A DNA stretch of 64,000 nt. It comes from Mesodorylaimus sp. YZB2_4 (Eukaryota > Nematoda > Enoplea > Dorylaimida > Dorylaimidae). The stretch covers positions 2,170,001-2,234,000 of the forward strand of contig JASANH010000938.1 of the NCBI GenBank assembly GCA_030248295.1, given 5' to 3'. Made by a program: the position numbers and the translations under genes. Position 1 is the first letter of the stretch. Each line of letters begins with the position of its first letter. The notes below the pieces were generated by a model, which was not told where the DNA came from, ran no database searches, and was given only the letters and a program-made list of their open reading frames with translations. Positions 1 through 11,735 of this stretch are shown in pieces.

Positions 1-1254
1 TTCACCAAAGCGCAGTCACCCGGCTAAATGCGCACTCCAGCCGGCATTTAGCCAACTTTGGCAAGAAACGAGAGGCAACTCATTTTTTTAAAAATCATTT
101 CGACAGCACTTACCCTGGCGTCATCCTCTGCAAACAGACTGCCAAAGAACGAAGTAATGCGTGGCCTGTGATTACGACTTTGGCGATTTTTTAAAGCGAG
201 CTGCAAAAGATCAAGGCCTTTAATTTCTGCTTACGGCAAAATACAAAGGTCCATACATGCGCCATTTTGAGACCCATCACAAATCTCAATGAGCCATTGA
301 TCGGAATATCATTCAACTTCGTGAAAAGCTCGTAGTGGTCCATTGTCAAGTTGGCCAACACAACACAGTCACGCGGCTAAAATGGTGTGCTTTTTGGACA
401 GCTACAGTATAAGACACCCATCTTGATTAATCTTCCCCGTGGATCGTCCTATTTGAATGCCACAAGTGACTCCAGGATTAAGTGACTGCTAGTCACATGG
501 ATGTCTACCGAGGCCAAACCATCCACAAATGACAAAACTATAGAAATCATTTCATTTTCCACCCTTGCCCTACCCAGGGTCCTATCGGATAACGGGGAAG
601 AATTTCAGTGGGGTCGGTAAACCATTCGGGTCGCCCAGGCTATTGGATTCCACGAAGAGTGAAACAAGTGAAACTTGGACTGAAGTCGCCATAGCGCCAT
701 GTCTTAAGCCTTGTCGAAACTGCAAAATAAAAGGGACCCTTTCAGGAATCGTCCAAGGTGAAGGACTGAGACGAAAACTTAACATATCATCGTGCTTTCT
801 AGCACCATTTCTGTACAAAATTTGACCTAGCATCGTAGAATAAACAACCAGCGTCAAAAATTCAGCAGGGAACTGTCACACCGCCGCAGTCCAAATACTG
901 CCAACATTGAACATCTCTGATGCTGCTAATTAATTATCACCCACTTAAAAAAATATATACGATTAAACGGAAGCTTATATGGCAAAAAAAGAGAAACGAG
1001 CTTTTACTCAAGTTCATTTATGTATGTTAAACGCATAAAAGCTAAATGAGATGACCTTATCGCATTGTAAAGTCTGTTAAGCAAGTGAGAAATACGTCGC
1101 TTTTAGGATGTGCGCAGAGAAGCTAAAGATTTGAATGGAACAGGAGTCGATCTGATTGTGTTCATTTCATTCATTGACGCATTTCTTTGCAGGTTGGTCG
1201 CTTTCTCTGCGTGCGCAGAACCGCTCTGGAACCGGTGCTAGCTTTATCGTAGAC
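1..1254. other. Intergenic / 5' flank of the kelch gene
   Basis: I see no supported gene. The short ORFs near 565-857 lie on both strands, have no recognisable domain and look like chance frames. A pyrimidine tract ending in CAG at 1190-1192 lies about 60 bases before the kelch start codon. It could be a 5'-UTR intron acceptor or a trans-splice acceptor. Confidence 0.4.
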
Positions 1255-4200
1255 ATGGCGTTCTTCACAGGCGCATTCGCGGGAACAGAATCGGGAGTGG
1301 ACGTGGCCACTTCGCCTCTGATAATTTCACCAATGAAGGAGAATACGTTGAGTTTTGCTCCGTATTGCAGTCCTAATCAGTTTATGCCTCACCCGGTGGA
1401 AGGGTTCGCCTATGCCAGCATCAAAGATAGTTTGTATGTTTTTGGGGGATCCGATCTCAATGGACAGGAAACGGGTGATTTGTACGTATTCACTCTCAAG
1501 TCTGGTAAGTTTGCGGATATTTTTAGGTTTCTTTCGTTAAGAAAATAGGCCTAATTGGTTTCGTGATCAAAAATTGTAGGGTGGCAAAAAGTTGAAATCC
1601 AAAGTCAAGATAATACTCAGAAGCCATCACCGCGCGTCGCAGCTGCCATGACGTCTTATGACGAGAAGTTGTTCTTGTTCGGTGGTATCAACGGAAGCCA
1701 GGGCTGGTTGAACGACTTTTTCGAGTTTGATACAGGTATGAGGTTTATTGGGGCGTTCGATATGGTAATTATTTTTCTTTATTTCTAGGATCTTCATCGT
1801 GGAAGAAGATCGTCAACGAAGATTCAAAGGCAGGACCGACACCTCGCGATAAAGTGGCTTTGATCGCATTGCGTGACAAGATTTATTTGTACGGTGGATT
1901 CGGGCCTCGCAAACGTGTCAAGCCAGGGAACGAGTCTGCGGACATCGAAGGTGAGAACGTCTCGACGTCGGCAAAGACTGATTTATCAAGTAATGGCAAT
2001 CACAATGGTTCTGGCTCGACGGAAACCAACGGGCTGAAACCAAGCGAGGCGAGCAATTGCGATAAGGGATTGGAAGCCGAGCTCGACGAGAAGGAATTGG
2101 AAGAAACTATGAAGACTGCGCAAAAACAGCAAGTGGCGGCCGAATTCGATTATTTTGACGATTTCTATTGTTTTGATCCGAGTAAGCAGTGTAGAAATGT
2201 GCCTTTCGCGAGGCGCGCAAACGGCTATCCCGAAAGTACGCATCGACAGGTGTTTTGGGAAACCCCAACCAAATCAGTCCTTGACCTTCTTACTTGGGCA
2301 TGTAAGTCTTGCCCGCGTGACACAAAATATAGGCGTGCTGCTTTTTTTGTCTAAAAGCCATCTCTTCTCGATCAGGCACTGGCCAATGGTCGGTTGTGGA
2401 AGTCGATGGGACGTCGAGTCCGGTTGAATCGGGTCAAGAGGTTAAGAAAGCGACTCCTCCCGGCTTGGCAGCTTACACAGTTTGCTCCTTGGGCGACAAA
2501 TTATTGTACTTTGGCGGAAAAACTTCGAATGGCGAACGCACGAACTCGGTTTATTGTTTTGCCTTAGGTAAGGATGTGAAGACTTGAGCTTTCATCGCCC
2601 GGGCACACTTACCCTCGGTACAGCACTGCAGTCCAATCCAATGCAGTTGACATTGTTTAGTGAGCCCACGCTCTTTGTCACTGCCCGCAGTGCAGCAATT
2701 TTTATTGTTATTTTATTGTAGGTCTGAAGAAATGGCTTCCACTAAACGTTCGTGATTCATCTCGGTGGCCCATTGGCCGATCGTTCCACGCTTCTGCTGT
2801 TATCAGCGATCACCATATGATCACCTTCGGCGGGCGAGACGTGGAGGATTGGGAACGCGATGATCTCTGGCTTTTGGATATCAGTACGTATGTTTTTGAG
2901 CGCCTATTAGAAAAACGGAGTAGTTATGGTCGCACTCCCACCAGTAGCTACGTCTGCAGTGAACTGTTTTGGAAGGGGACACTCTACAAAGACTCATTAT
3001 CTACTTTATGTTTTTACCAGTAGAGCATTCTAGACGCAATTAGAAGTTTTCGTGCCAGAAATGGACAGTAATTTATTACAGTCAAAAAGACTAGGGGGCA
3101 CACGGAGTTGAACCGGGGACCCTTCGAATTCTGCGCTAACTCCCCAACTGGAGGATAGTCTCTCCATTGGTAAGTATAGTCTGCAATCGAACGCTCTGCC
3201 ACTGAGCTATACCCCCTGTCGAGTCAAGAGCTATCTCTGGTTGGTTTTACGCCGCGCCTGTCGAACTTTATCAACCGTAGCGTCGGTCGTCGACAACTGC
3301 TGCCTTTGTTACACCCTTCCCTTGCATATGGCCCATCCGCGGTGTGTGTTCGAAACACAACACAGGCTATTCTGGCCATGTAGGGCGGAAAGCTGATGCA
3401 ATTCAGTGTGACGATTGCATCGCCAGTCCCCTTGTGTACTCCACGAAGAGAAGAGGGTCCTGTCGGACGACTGGAAGCATGTGCACTTATTCCCTGCTGG
3501 CAGTGATTGATGAGTCGTCCACGCCAAGCAGCCACCTTCTTGCCATTCACAGACTTTTGTTTTTGTTTGCAGACAAAATGCAGTGGATGCTGGCTCGATG
3601 CGAAGGCGTTGGCGGTGTAAGCGCACCGTGCGCTCGTTACGGACACGCTTTGGCGGTCTTACCTGACGCTGACTCTCGCCTGCATGTTGTCATTTACGGC
3701 GGATCGGCTGAACTGGATCCAGCGAGCGGTGTTGCGCAAGATGTGTTGACGGATATGTACGTGGTGCCAGCGGGTAAGTACGAGACTAGGCATGAGCTTA
3801 TCGTTAGGGTGGGTGGTCTGGCCAAGTACGTGGTCAGGGAATCAGAGACAAAAACCACGTTGGAAAGGTTTAGTGCGGGGCTCCAGCTGGGCTGAGGTGA
3901 CTGGGGAGTGACCAGTTCTGTTCTCCTGACTGATATGCCTCAGCCAGGCACTTGGGTGTCTCATCGGTTCTGTGTCTTATTTTCTCTCACTCCACCTGGA
4001 CCTCAAGCGACATTTTTTTGTTTTGGGTTGAGTGCCAACTTGTCACGTGAACCAAGTAGATGGCGAGTCATACAAAAACTAGGGACGGTAGCCTGTTCAT
4101 ACCTCGAGATAATCCCAAACCTTTTTGCAGATGAAATTGTTCAAGCATGCGCTCCCGTTTTCGGCAATACAGAAGAAGAGAAGGCCAAGCATAACCATCA

Positions 4201-4303
4201 TTCGTTTCATTTTCACAAAAGCAGTCCGGACAAAGACGACAGTAGCAACGACCAACCCACTGCACCCAAAGTGCCAAGATGCGATGATTGTATCGATCTT
4301 TAG
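1255..4303 (+). CDS. Kelch-repeat protein, 7 exons, 508 aa
   Basis: Exons: 1255-1504, 1580-1735, 1789-2181, 2376-2567, 2722-2883, 3573-3773, 4131-4303. All junctions are GT-AG and total 1527 nt. Each of the first six exons carries a kelch blade with the hydrophobic-GG signature (LYVFGGS, LFLFGGI, IYLYGGF, LLYFGGK, MITFGGR, VVIYGGS), as expected for a beta-propeller that mediates protein-protein contacts. Exon 3 has an acidic, Ser/Thr/Asn-rich insertion (about residues 155-235) inside a blade, and the tail is His-rich and ends in CDDC. No BTB, F-box or transmembrane segment is visible, so the partner and pathway are unknown. The start ATG is the first one followed by kelch-like sequence. Intron 5 (689 bp) holds an antisense tRNA gene. 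Confidence 0.85.
3093..3216 (-). tRNA. tRNA-Cys (GCA) with a 52-nt intron
   Basis: Read on the minus strand, a 7-bp acceptor stem (GGGGGTA with TGCCCCC, one G-T pair), D arm, anticodon stem TTCGA/TCGAA and loop with anticodon GCA can be drawn. The 3' side ends in U73, the usual discriminator base of tRNA-Cys. Mature length would be 72 nt. The extra 52 nt sit one base 3' of the anticodon, between positions 37 and 38, the canonical eukaryotic tRNA intron site. The T stem has one mismatch (CCCGG against CCGTG, where CCGGG is usual), so it may be a slightly damaged copy. It lies antisense inside intron 5 of the kelch gene. Confidence 0.85.
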
Positions 4304-6436
4304 ATCATGGCCGATTGATTCATAGCAGCATGCATTTCGTTTTTTTGTGTTCGGGTTTTTCAATTTACATTGTTTTCATATTCACGGGTATTATTTGCTG
4401 AATAAGCTCTTTGTACTGACAGAACTAATTCCGCATGCATCAAGATAGTAAAGAGCTTTGAAGGAAAGATTTTCGAATGTCAGAACGACCAGAAACAAAA
4501 ATACGAACACTAATAAAAGCCTGGCCGATATGTCGCTAGCCCACTCATTGGGCATCACTTTGATTGCCTGTGCACTGGAAGCATTGCGTGATCGCTGAGA
4601 GGAATCTGTTGGTCCTTGATGGAGGCGGAGGACGGGCCTGCTCCTGCACGCCCTTCTTACCTAGCTTCGTTCGTCTTCGAATGGCGCGAATTCTCTGGAA
4701 TGGAAAGAATGTTGGGACTGTTTCCTGAGACACCCTTTTGGGCTTTGGGAGTCCCTTGGGACTTCGCCCGGCTACAGAGCTCCCTGCTGGGAGGGGACTT
4801 ACGTGGGCCCTCTCCATCTCGATCATGCGAAACGCGGCATCTGTCCTCGTGTCCGTGGCGAGGTGGGTCATTTCTTGCATCCAAAAATCGAGGTGAGGCG
4901 ATGGCCTGGTGGGTGCTCTGATCAGTGCAAGTGAGTATTGCTGACCCGCACCTGAAAAGAATGGCGGATTAGATTAGTGGCGAGACGGGGAAGGGGGGAT
5001 TACTCAAGTGATGTTTGCCCTGGATCGCCTCTCCTTTGCCCCGCTGCATTTCTTCTGATCGGATCGATCTCCTTGATCGGAATATTTTGGATCAAAACTG
5101 AAAGAAGATGGAGGCAGTTCAGGGAAAAAGCACGTCTGCCGAGACGACGAGGGCACGTCGCCTTAAAAAACAATGAGTGCTTGCAATTAGACGCCGTCCA
5201 TTTGTCGAAGGAAACCAGTTCCCAGTCTCCTCGTCTCTGTGGACCCTGCAATCGGAAAAAATATCGAGAAAACACGAGCCCAGAATTCGTCAGGCGCATG
5301 ATTGTCGCAAAAAACATCTCAGAAAACGGGTGGGAGAACCTACTGTATATGCCTACCCGTGCAGTATAGGAAGCTCTCAAGTCTCATTAACGGTCGGGTG
5401 CCCCACCTTCTGAGAGGCCTGCCCAAACTAGCAGGCACCGTCGCATTCTGTGGCAGGCCTGAAAGACAGGCTCACTAAGGGGTCTACGCTGGACCCATAT
5501 GGGGGAAGGTATAGCCACACCACAATGAGGTAGGGGACACAGAAGGCAAAGGCTACTGGAGGCCGTGGCACAGAAGGCAAGCAGGCTAGGTCACGCAATA
5601 ACGGCGGGACACATTAAAAGACAGGCGCCACCTCTCGACTGGGCTGATACCTCCGGGTACCTTATCACTGGTACTGCCCCACTATCAGAAGGTATTTGTA
5701 GTGCACCGCAACAGGAAGGTCCCCTGGCTAGTGCACTAATGCTGGACTTTCACAAACCATTTACTATATCGACAGATTCAAGGTGAGAAGGAGCACGTAG
5801 ATGCAATCTTGTCACAGCTCCAGTGGCTTACGTCAGCAGAACTACTTGCCGGACCTGACCGCCATTCCCATTTATTGTCAGTAGCCTCAAGGGGCAGTTT
5901 TTGGTTTCTCATAACACAACAAATATTCCCACACTGGCCTCATGTAGTCTCACATTCCCTCCTAAGCATGGCCACTGGTCCGAACCTGAACCTAAAATCA
6001 CGACCACGAGCAGAATGTCGAACCACATCTGCGAGACCGCAGTGTTCTCTAGAGGCAAAGCATCGAAGACTCCTACTGTATCTTTTTGATCTCTGGATTT
6101 CCTGCTACCTTTGTTTATTCAACCGTCCAGTAAACCACCACTGTTTGCATACCAGCACGCGGGGAAAGGGCTTCCAATAACGGAGTAAAGCTAGCCCTCT
6201 GGCACCTTATCGAACACTATCGTCACACATCCATAGCACCCACAAAACAATGGGAGGTCTGCATCATAACTGCTTCATCCAGTCGGCAGACGTGCTCTTG
6301 CTTTCGCCCCTGGCATGGCCAGCACTCATATCATCACCACTTTTCGATTCGTGAGGTTCAGCCGTCGATCGAACCATGGTCAACGAGACGGGCACGCCGG
6401 CCAGATTAGCGCTGTCAGTCAACTAAAAATAGGATA
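4304..6436. other. Intergenic stretch with one retroelement relic
   Basis: A candidate poly(A) signal AATAAA for the kelch gene lies at 4512-4517. Several overlapping ORFs between 4545 and 5413 occur on both strands with no recognisable domain or splice pattern. The only recognisable content is the Ty3/gypsy fragment annotated separately around 5680-5870. Confidence 0.4.
5680..5870 (+). mobile_element. Decayed Ty3/gypsy-type RNase H fragment
   Basis: Frame one (5724-5783) reads LASALMLDFHKPFTISTDS, close to the conserved start of Ty3/gypsy RNase H domains (a 'TSAPVL..PDF.KPF.L.TDAS' block). A second frame directly after gives DAILSQ, and a third gives PVAYVSRT, the next two conserved blocks of the same domain in the right order. 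The blocks lie in different frames with stops, so this is a dead fragment. No LTRs or integrase are visible. Confidence 0.55.
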
Positions 6437-6727
6437 TTAAAAGGTGACAGAGCAACGGATCGATCGCAGTACTTTCTTCACAGCATCGTTGAGGGTCTTC
6501 ACTTCGGTCGCCTGCCATTTTCGGATCGATAAAGTCAGAAATATGGACAATATCACTGTGAACAGACCCAGCAATGGTGGCAGGACCGCGTAGATCATGC
6601 CCAGAAGTCGAACTTTTCCTGCGGCATCTTGTATTTTCTTGCATGCGTTGTCTTCACCTCCTTCGTCCGCTTCGATTTGGATTCGGCAGAAAATGAACAC
6701 CACCACGACCACACTGATCCTCAACAT
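6437..6727 (-). CDS. Small single-pass membrane protein, 96 aa
   Basis: This is a single-exon ORF with an N-terminal hydrophobic stretch typical of a signal peptide (starting MLRISVVVVVFIF), a short acidic ectodomain with one Cys, a strong transmembrane segment at about residues 46-70, and a basic cytoplasmic tail of about 25 residues. An upstream in-frame codon exists at 6769, but this ATG starts directly at the signal peptide. A TATA-like element lies about 100 bases upstream. The gene is divergent from the TRMT5-like gene, with about 270 bases between start codons. I do not recognise a family. Confidence 0.55.
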   Translation of the reverse strand: MLRISVVVVVFIFCRIQIEADEGGEDNACKKIQDAAGKVRLLGMIYAVLPPLLGLFTVILSIFLTLSIRKWQATEVKTLNDAVKKVLRSIRCSVTF

Positions 6728-6824
6728 GGTAGCGACGCTGTGAACATATAGTCCGGCACAGAGAACCAACCCATCTCGCTAGTCAATTGCACTCTTCGCA
6801 GTGTAAAGTAGGCGTGCGGTCGGA

Positions 6825-6832
6825 CTTTATAT
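6825..6832 (-). promoter_or_regulatory. TATA-like box for the small membrane protein
   Basis: On the minus strand the sequence reads CAATATAAAGTCC, about 100 bases upstream of the ATG at 6727. This is a plausible TATA box for a short 5' UTR. Confidence 0.35.
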
Positions 6833-6995
6833 TGAAGTTACCGCCAATGATTATCAGGTGCAAGTTTGTCTGCTTTCCGCGCCAACAGGGGTTGCACAAT
6901 GTTTCATACGCGATACAAACGACAGACTATGTTCAAAGTCAAATATCAAATCGGAGCAGAGTTTGTGGCTCTTCAAGATTTTGATTCTGCAGTCC

Positions 6996-9377
6996 ATGCT
7001 ATTCACGTTGTTGCGCTTTGCTATGTCAAAAATCTACAAGCCCCCTGCGGCCGTCCGTGGGATGAAAGTGTTGGATCGAGATGCGTTCTCGAATGAATTT
7101 ATGACGCCGTGCATTCGAGTCCCAAAAATCGATGGGCCTCGTCATCACAAACTGATCAAACGCTTGAGACCGTTTCTTCTGGAATTCCATAACATGAAAA
7201 CCATATTGAACGAGGCTGAAGAAGGCAGTCAGCAGGTGGGTCAGATTTACACCGCATGGGTATGTATGTATGCATAGGCCGGCCTACTTCAAAACGGATA
7301 TATAAGCTTGGCAGCTGGTGGGTTTCATCATGTAGCATGAAGCAGGTACTAATGCTCTTGAAGCTTCTGTCTGCAGGGTCCGTTCGGGGCCTTGTGCTCC
7401 GACATTTCTCACCGATGAGCCTGGGAAGACAAGTGGCTTTGTGGGTGTCACCTGTAGTGTCTAGTGTACATATATCAGTTTGTACGAGACCTGGGTATCG
7501 ATAGATCTATATTCATCTAAGAATGCGTGCCACAGCCGTGTGGGAAGACACGGTTCAACCTCTGCACGTGTAACACTGCTGTCTTCTTTTAGACAATTCT
7601 CGTCGACGAAAGTCTTCTCGCTGATAGATCAACCGATTTGGAAACGGTGACAGCCGATTTCAAGGACTATTGCCAAATTGGGTCTCACCTTTTGAGCGTG
7701 AATTATAAAAATTGGTCCCCCAGGACTATCTTCAAGGCAGTTCTCCCATTGGACTTGCAGTCAGATGAAGACCTGACCAGTAGCAGCTATTCCCAAATGG
7801 GGCACGTCGTCCAGGTGAATCTTAGGGAAGAACAGAAAGAATATAAACAGCTGATTGGTAAGTTACGGGAAGTCTTTCTTGGGAATTGTGTCAATCGTCA
7901 TCGTCCGAGGTATTTGCTTTTCTGTCGCAAATGCTCAGGAATCGACTCCCAATTTTTATGTTCCCTACTGTAGTCAGCTCCATTCCAGTCAGCTGTAGAC
8001 ACGCAAGCTTGTATTAGTGTTCTGATCTGTCGGTTTGGATTTCCCCAGTTTTGCAGACTGCAACCCCAGTCGTCTCAAGCGCATCTGCATTGTAGTTTTT
8101 CTTACAGGCGAAGTACTATTGGACAAAATCGTGTCATGTCGAACTGTGGTCAATAAAATGGAAAATGTGGAGAATCAGTTTCGTACATTGAGTTTCGAAT
8201 TGCTGGCTGGAGAGGCAGATTATATTGTCGAAATGCAAGAGAATGGAATCAAGTACAAGTTCGATTTTAGCAAAGTGTTTTGGAATACACGGCTGAATAC
8301 AGAGCACGAGAGATTAGTGAAGTTGTTCAAGGTGAGTGAGTGGACCTATTGCACATTCTCAGTGCCCAAGGAGGGATAATTCGCAATTTCTGCAAATTTT
8401 CCCGCCAGTTTTAATTTGAATTGCGTAAAAGTTGTATTTCTCGCTACGTTACCAAAAAGGCATAAACTTCGCATAAACTTTTGTTAGTTGCGTCGGTTGA
8501 TAAAAATCGGTTTTCTTCTGTGAATTCATTGTCTTAGGGCTAAGTGAAACATAGACAAGGGACTACAACTTTTTAAGTGTCCAGGTTATTTTCGCTTGGC
8601 GGGCGACGCGTGTGTTCTCAGAGTTTCTCAGGTATTCCTGGTTCACAAAGAGTATGGTAGTGATGACGCCCAGGCGGCATGTAACATTTTACAGCACTGT
8701 TTCTCTTATTCTTCTAGAGTCAGCACGTCGTCTACGATGTGTGTGCTGGCGTTGGCCCGTTCTCGATTCCCGCCGCAAAACGAAAAATAGCCGTCGTGGC
8801 GAACGATCTGAATCCAGATTGCGTGCATTATTTACGTGAAAATGCTAAATTGAACAAAGTCACATTGCAAGGGGTTCACTGTTTGGACGGCAAACGCTTC
8901 ATCACCGACGTGGCTGCTCCGGATTACATTCGTCGAATAATAGAGACGGTCAGTGATAAGGATGACGCCCCCATCACCACTGGTGCTAACTTTGTTATGA
9001 ACTTGCCAGCCATGGCCGTTGAATTCTTACCCGCTTTTGTGGGGCTGCTGCGAAATATTCGGCGTGCGGAAGCGGAGGCTGACTCCGACTCTGAAGCGCA
9101 AGCGGAAACGGCACCGGCAAGGAAGAAACTCAAGTTGGACATTTCTGATATACCCCCCGTATACGTCCATTGCTACACATTCGTGAAGGGCGACGATAGC
9201 TACAAAAGGGAGGACTTCAAGGCGGACGCTGTTCGGAAGGCCAAGGACATGTTGAGTGGATGGGACTTGCATGATTTGAATGTGCATAGTGTCAGAAATG
9301 TGGCTCCTAATAAGGAAATGATGTGCATTAGTTTTAGGGCGGATGAGAAGATGTTGCTGGCTGATGACGCATCCTGA
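6996..9377 (+). CDS. TRMT5: tRNA (guanine37-N1)-methyltransferase, TRMT5/Trm5 family, 462 aa
   Basis: Exons: 6996-7235, 7593-7857, 8108-8331, 8718-9377, with phases consistent. Trm5 enzymes transfer a methyl group from S-adenosylmethionine to N1 of G37 next to the anticodon, in nucleus/cytosol and in mitochondria. Family blocks seen: an N-terminal VRGMKVLDR-type motif (about residues 22-31), the central LxFEVLAGE/FDFSKVFWN region, the SAM-binding motif VCAGVGPFSIP (about 250-261), the NDLNP motif, MNLPAMAVEFL (337-347) and the C-terminal VRNVAPNKEMMCISF block. Length matches the family. The 6996 ATG directly follows a TCTGCAG acceptor-like site; a second ATG at 7023 would drop nine hydrophobic residues that could form part of a mitochondrial presequence. 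An acidic/Lys-rich insert lies near residues 360-375. Confidence 0.93.
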
Positions 9378-9458
9378 TTGTGAGGGTTGACGTCGTTTAT
9401 GTGTGCCTTGAGTAATACACTTTATAGAAATGTTTGTCATCCAGGACTGACAGTTTTA

Positions 9459-9814
9459 GGCCGAGTTCCACTGTGCTCGAACCCAGGTTTCGCAAAAAAC
9501 GCACGCGTTCGCACTGTAACTTGGGTTCGTCTCTAGCGCGAACTGCTTCTGGTTTTGCAAAACCGAGTAGCAAAGTCGAGACCTTGATCCCGACTTATGT
9601 CCAAGTGTCGCCAAAACCGAAGAGATCAGGATCTTAAACCAGGCTTCCAGGCTTTGCACAGGATGGGCGAGCTCTACAAAGGTACTACATCGCAGCGAGT
9701 AAGCGCAACAGCTGCTAGCAGAAAGGCTGAAGTTTGGTTTCGTGCAGTGCAAATCCAGACTTGTCAACCCGGATTGGTCCGGGTTTCGAAACCTGCCAAT
9801 AGTGCGAACTCGGC
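9459..9814. repeat. Possible MITE-like inverted-repeat element
   Basis: The left end (9459 onward) begins GGCCGAGTTC and runs into an AGGTTTCG block. The right end read in reverse begins GCCGAGTTCGCAC and also runs into CAGGTTTCG. The two arms match only imperfectly and I could not define a clean target-site duplication. No coding capacity is visible inside. Confidence 0.3.
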
Positions 9815-10486
9815 ATATGTAGAGCAGAAACCATGAATTTTAGGTTTTCAGTAATTCTTGAATGTTACGATTAGTTGAATATACACGATGCACCTACGAT
9901 TTTGAAGCATGCAGCTCAGCAGTTAACTTTCTCGTCGATTGTTGTGGACTTCGACGAATCCGGCTTTTGACCACTGACCAATCGTGTTGTAATTGCAGGT
10001 CTTGGGCGACCAGCCAGAGAGAGGGCTATTTTAACGGTATCAATGATGTAACAAGTCTGGCAGGCGCAGGAGAGAACGTCAGCGGGACAAAAGCTCCCGA
10101 CTGGGCGGGGCAAATCTTGGGGCTATACCTGCCTGAAACATCAACCAATCGCGACCACGAAGGGTCGATGTTTCTTAGCCAGGGGAGATCGATTACTCTC
10201 TCACTAGTCATGGCCAATCAGGCTCGAGGCCGCTTGATGCCTACCAGCCCTACACGGTATACGCTTCATGCCGAGCTTACGGTATGGCGAATAACGCGCA
10301 ATAACGGTTCTGCACAATAACGCGACTTCCCTCGGTGACAGCTGCGAGTGCAGCCATACATATTGGCTAGATACACACTTTACACTTTCAGTAGATGCTC
10401 GCTCATGTTGATACTTGGACGCCAAATTCAAATCAAACGCTATGTACAGTACACAACTTGAGGTGGCTTCAAGTCATGATGGGAAG

Positions 10487-10927
10487 CGGCCGCGCTGGTG
10501 CAGTGGTTCGGCATTCGTCTCTCTGTATTGCTTGGGAGTGGCTGGACTCGTCCCGGGTTCGATACCGGGTGATGGAGGTCGGTTTGCGAGCCATAAACCC
10601 TCGCTGACCCTGCGCACCAGGCCGTGGGTGACTCGCTCGGTACCCTAGAGGTGCTCCGAGTGGAGAGACGGAAGCCAAACGAGTAAACAGTATCGGCTGT
10701 CCAACACCGACAGGGTTCACAGACCACCCGCCACTGTCCGAGGAAGTCGGTGTCCTGTCCAGGATGCCCTAGTGTGCCCTCGTCCAGGACACGCAGAGGG
10801 GCGTTGCTGTGTGTGCTGGTCACCTCACAGCCTCGCTTATCATATCATGACTGCTGGCCGGCTATAGGAAAAAGGGGTTGGGAGTCCTGTGGTAAAACTG
10901 GGGCGGCGCGGGGCCCAACCCACAAAA
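10487..10927 (+). mobile_element. tRNA-derived SINE, copy 1 (sense)
   Basis: The 5' part carries a perfect RNA polymerase III A box (TGGTGCAGTGG, 10496-10506) and B box (GGTTCGATACC, 10556-10566), spaced as in a tRNA gene. The element is flanked by near-identical direct repeats, AAGTCATGATGGGAAG at 10471-10486 and AAGTCATGATAGGAAAG at 10928-10944, which look like a target-site duplication. It ends in a short A-run. Its 3' half (about 10745-10920) is clearly related, in reverse orientation, to the element in the Kv2 gene. The body is about 440 bp. This is a non-autonomous retroelement that depends on a LINE partner, which is not in this window. Confidence 0.75.
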
Positions 10928-11673
10928 AAGTCATGATAGGAAAGAAGAGTGAGTGTACTCGAAGCAAGTGCATTACAGCATACTCGCAGTACACACACGG
11001 TATGTATAGTATAAGTGTGTGGGTCGCACAGGTTCATACCGACCTGTGTGTGATTGCCAGGTCATACATGAATGTACAGTGAACAGAAGTTGATGCCCGA
11101 ACTGTAACAGCCAAAAATGAACATGCTTTTAAATTTGATTTTATTTCAGTTTGTTCCGCCTTTTCTAATTGAATTATAAACCTAGCGTGAAAAGATAAAC
11201 GGAGGGGCGTGGGAGGGCCGGTCCCATTATGGGGATGAAACACGATCATCAAATGTAACGATTCTTGAGCGCGTCACGCTCTGATAAATTCCTATAACTA
11301 GCCACTTCCTATTGTCCATTCATGCTTTTATTTACTCGCAAATCGAGAAAGAGGTGTATCAAAATAAGAACTGGGCAGCAAGCTACTTTTCGAATTCTAT
11401 AATGAGCACTCGTTGGAGTGGAACGGTGACAATTCGCGGTACACTTTCGGTCAGAGACAGTAAGTGGGTGTAAAAAGGAGGCGGAACCATAAATGGCAGT
11501 TGTTAGGCGTAGAACGACCCAGTTTGTCTTGTTCGAACCGCCCAGTCGAGGTAAACTGGTCGAGTGACAATAGGGGGACCGTGTGGCCGATTCGGGTTAG
11601 CATGTTCCCATTCGCAAAGAATGAAGGTGAATGCGAGTGCTGTCGAGTGTGACACTAGCTGCTCCGAGGGCGG

Positions 11674-11681
11674 CTATATAA
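11674..11681 (+). promoter_or_regulatory. TATA box of the cuticle collagen gene
   Basis: CTATATAAG lies about 60 bases upstream of the collagen start codon, a distance that fits a TATA box with a short leader. Strongly expressed structural genes such as cuticle collagens often have one. Confidence 0.6.
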
Positions 11682-11735
11682 GGCTGGGCGAGATGGACAG
11701 GGCCACCAGTTGCACATTCGGTATTTGCAACAAGA

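Noticed and set aside
4545-5413. Cluster of overlapping frames on both strands
   Set aside because: No shared domain, phase-compatible splice sites or coding bias.
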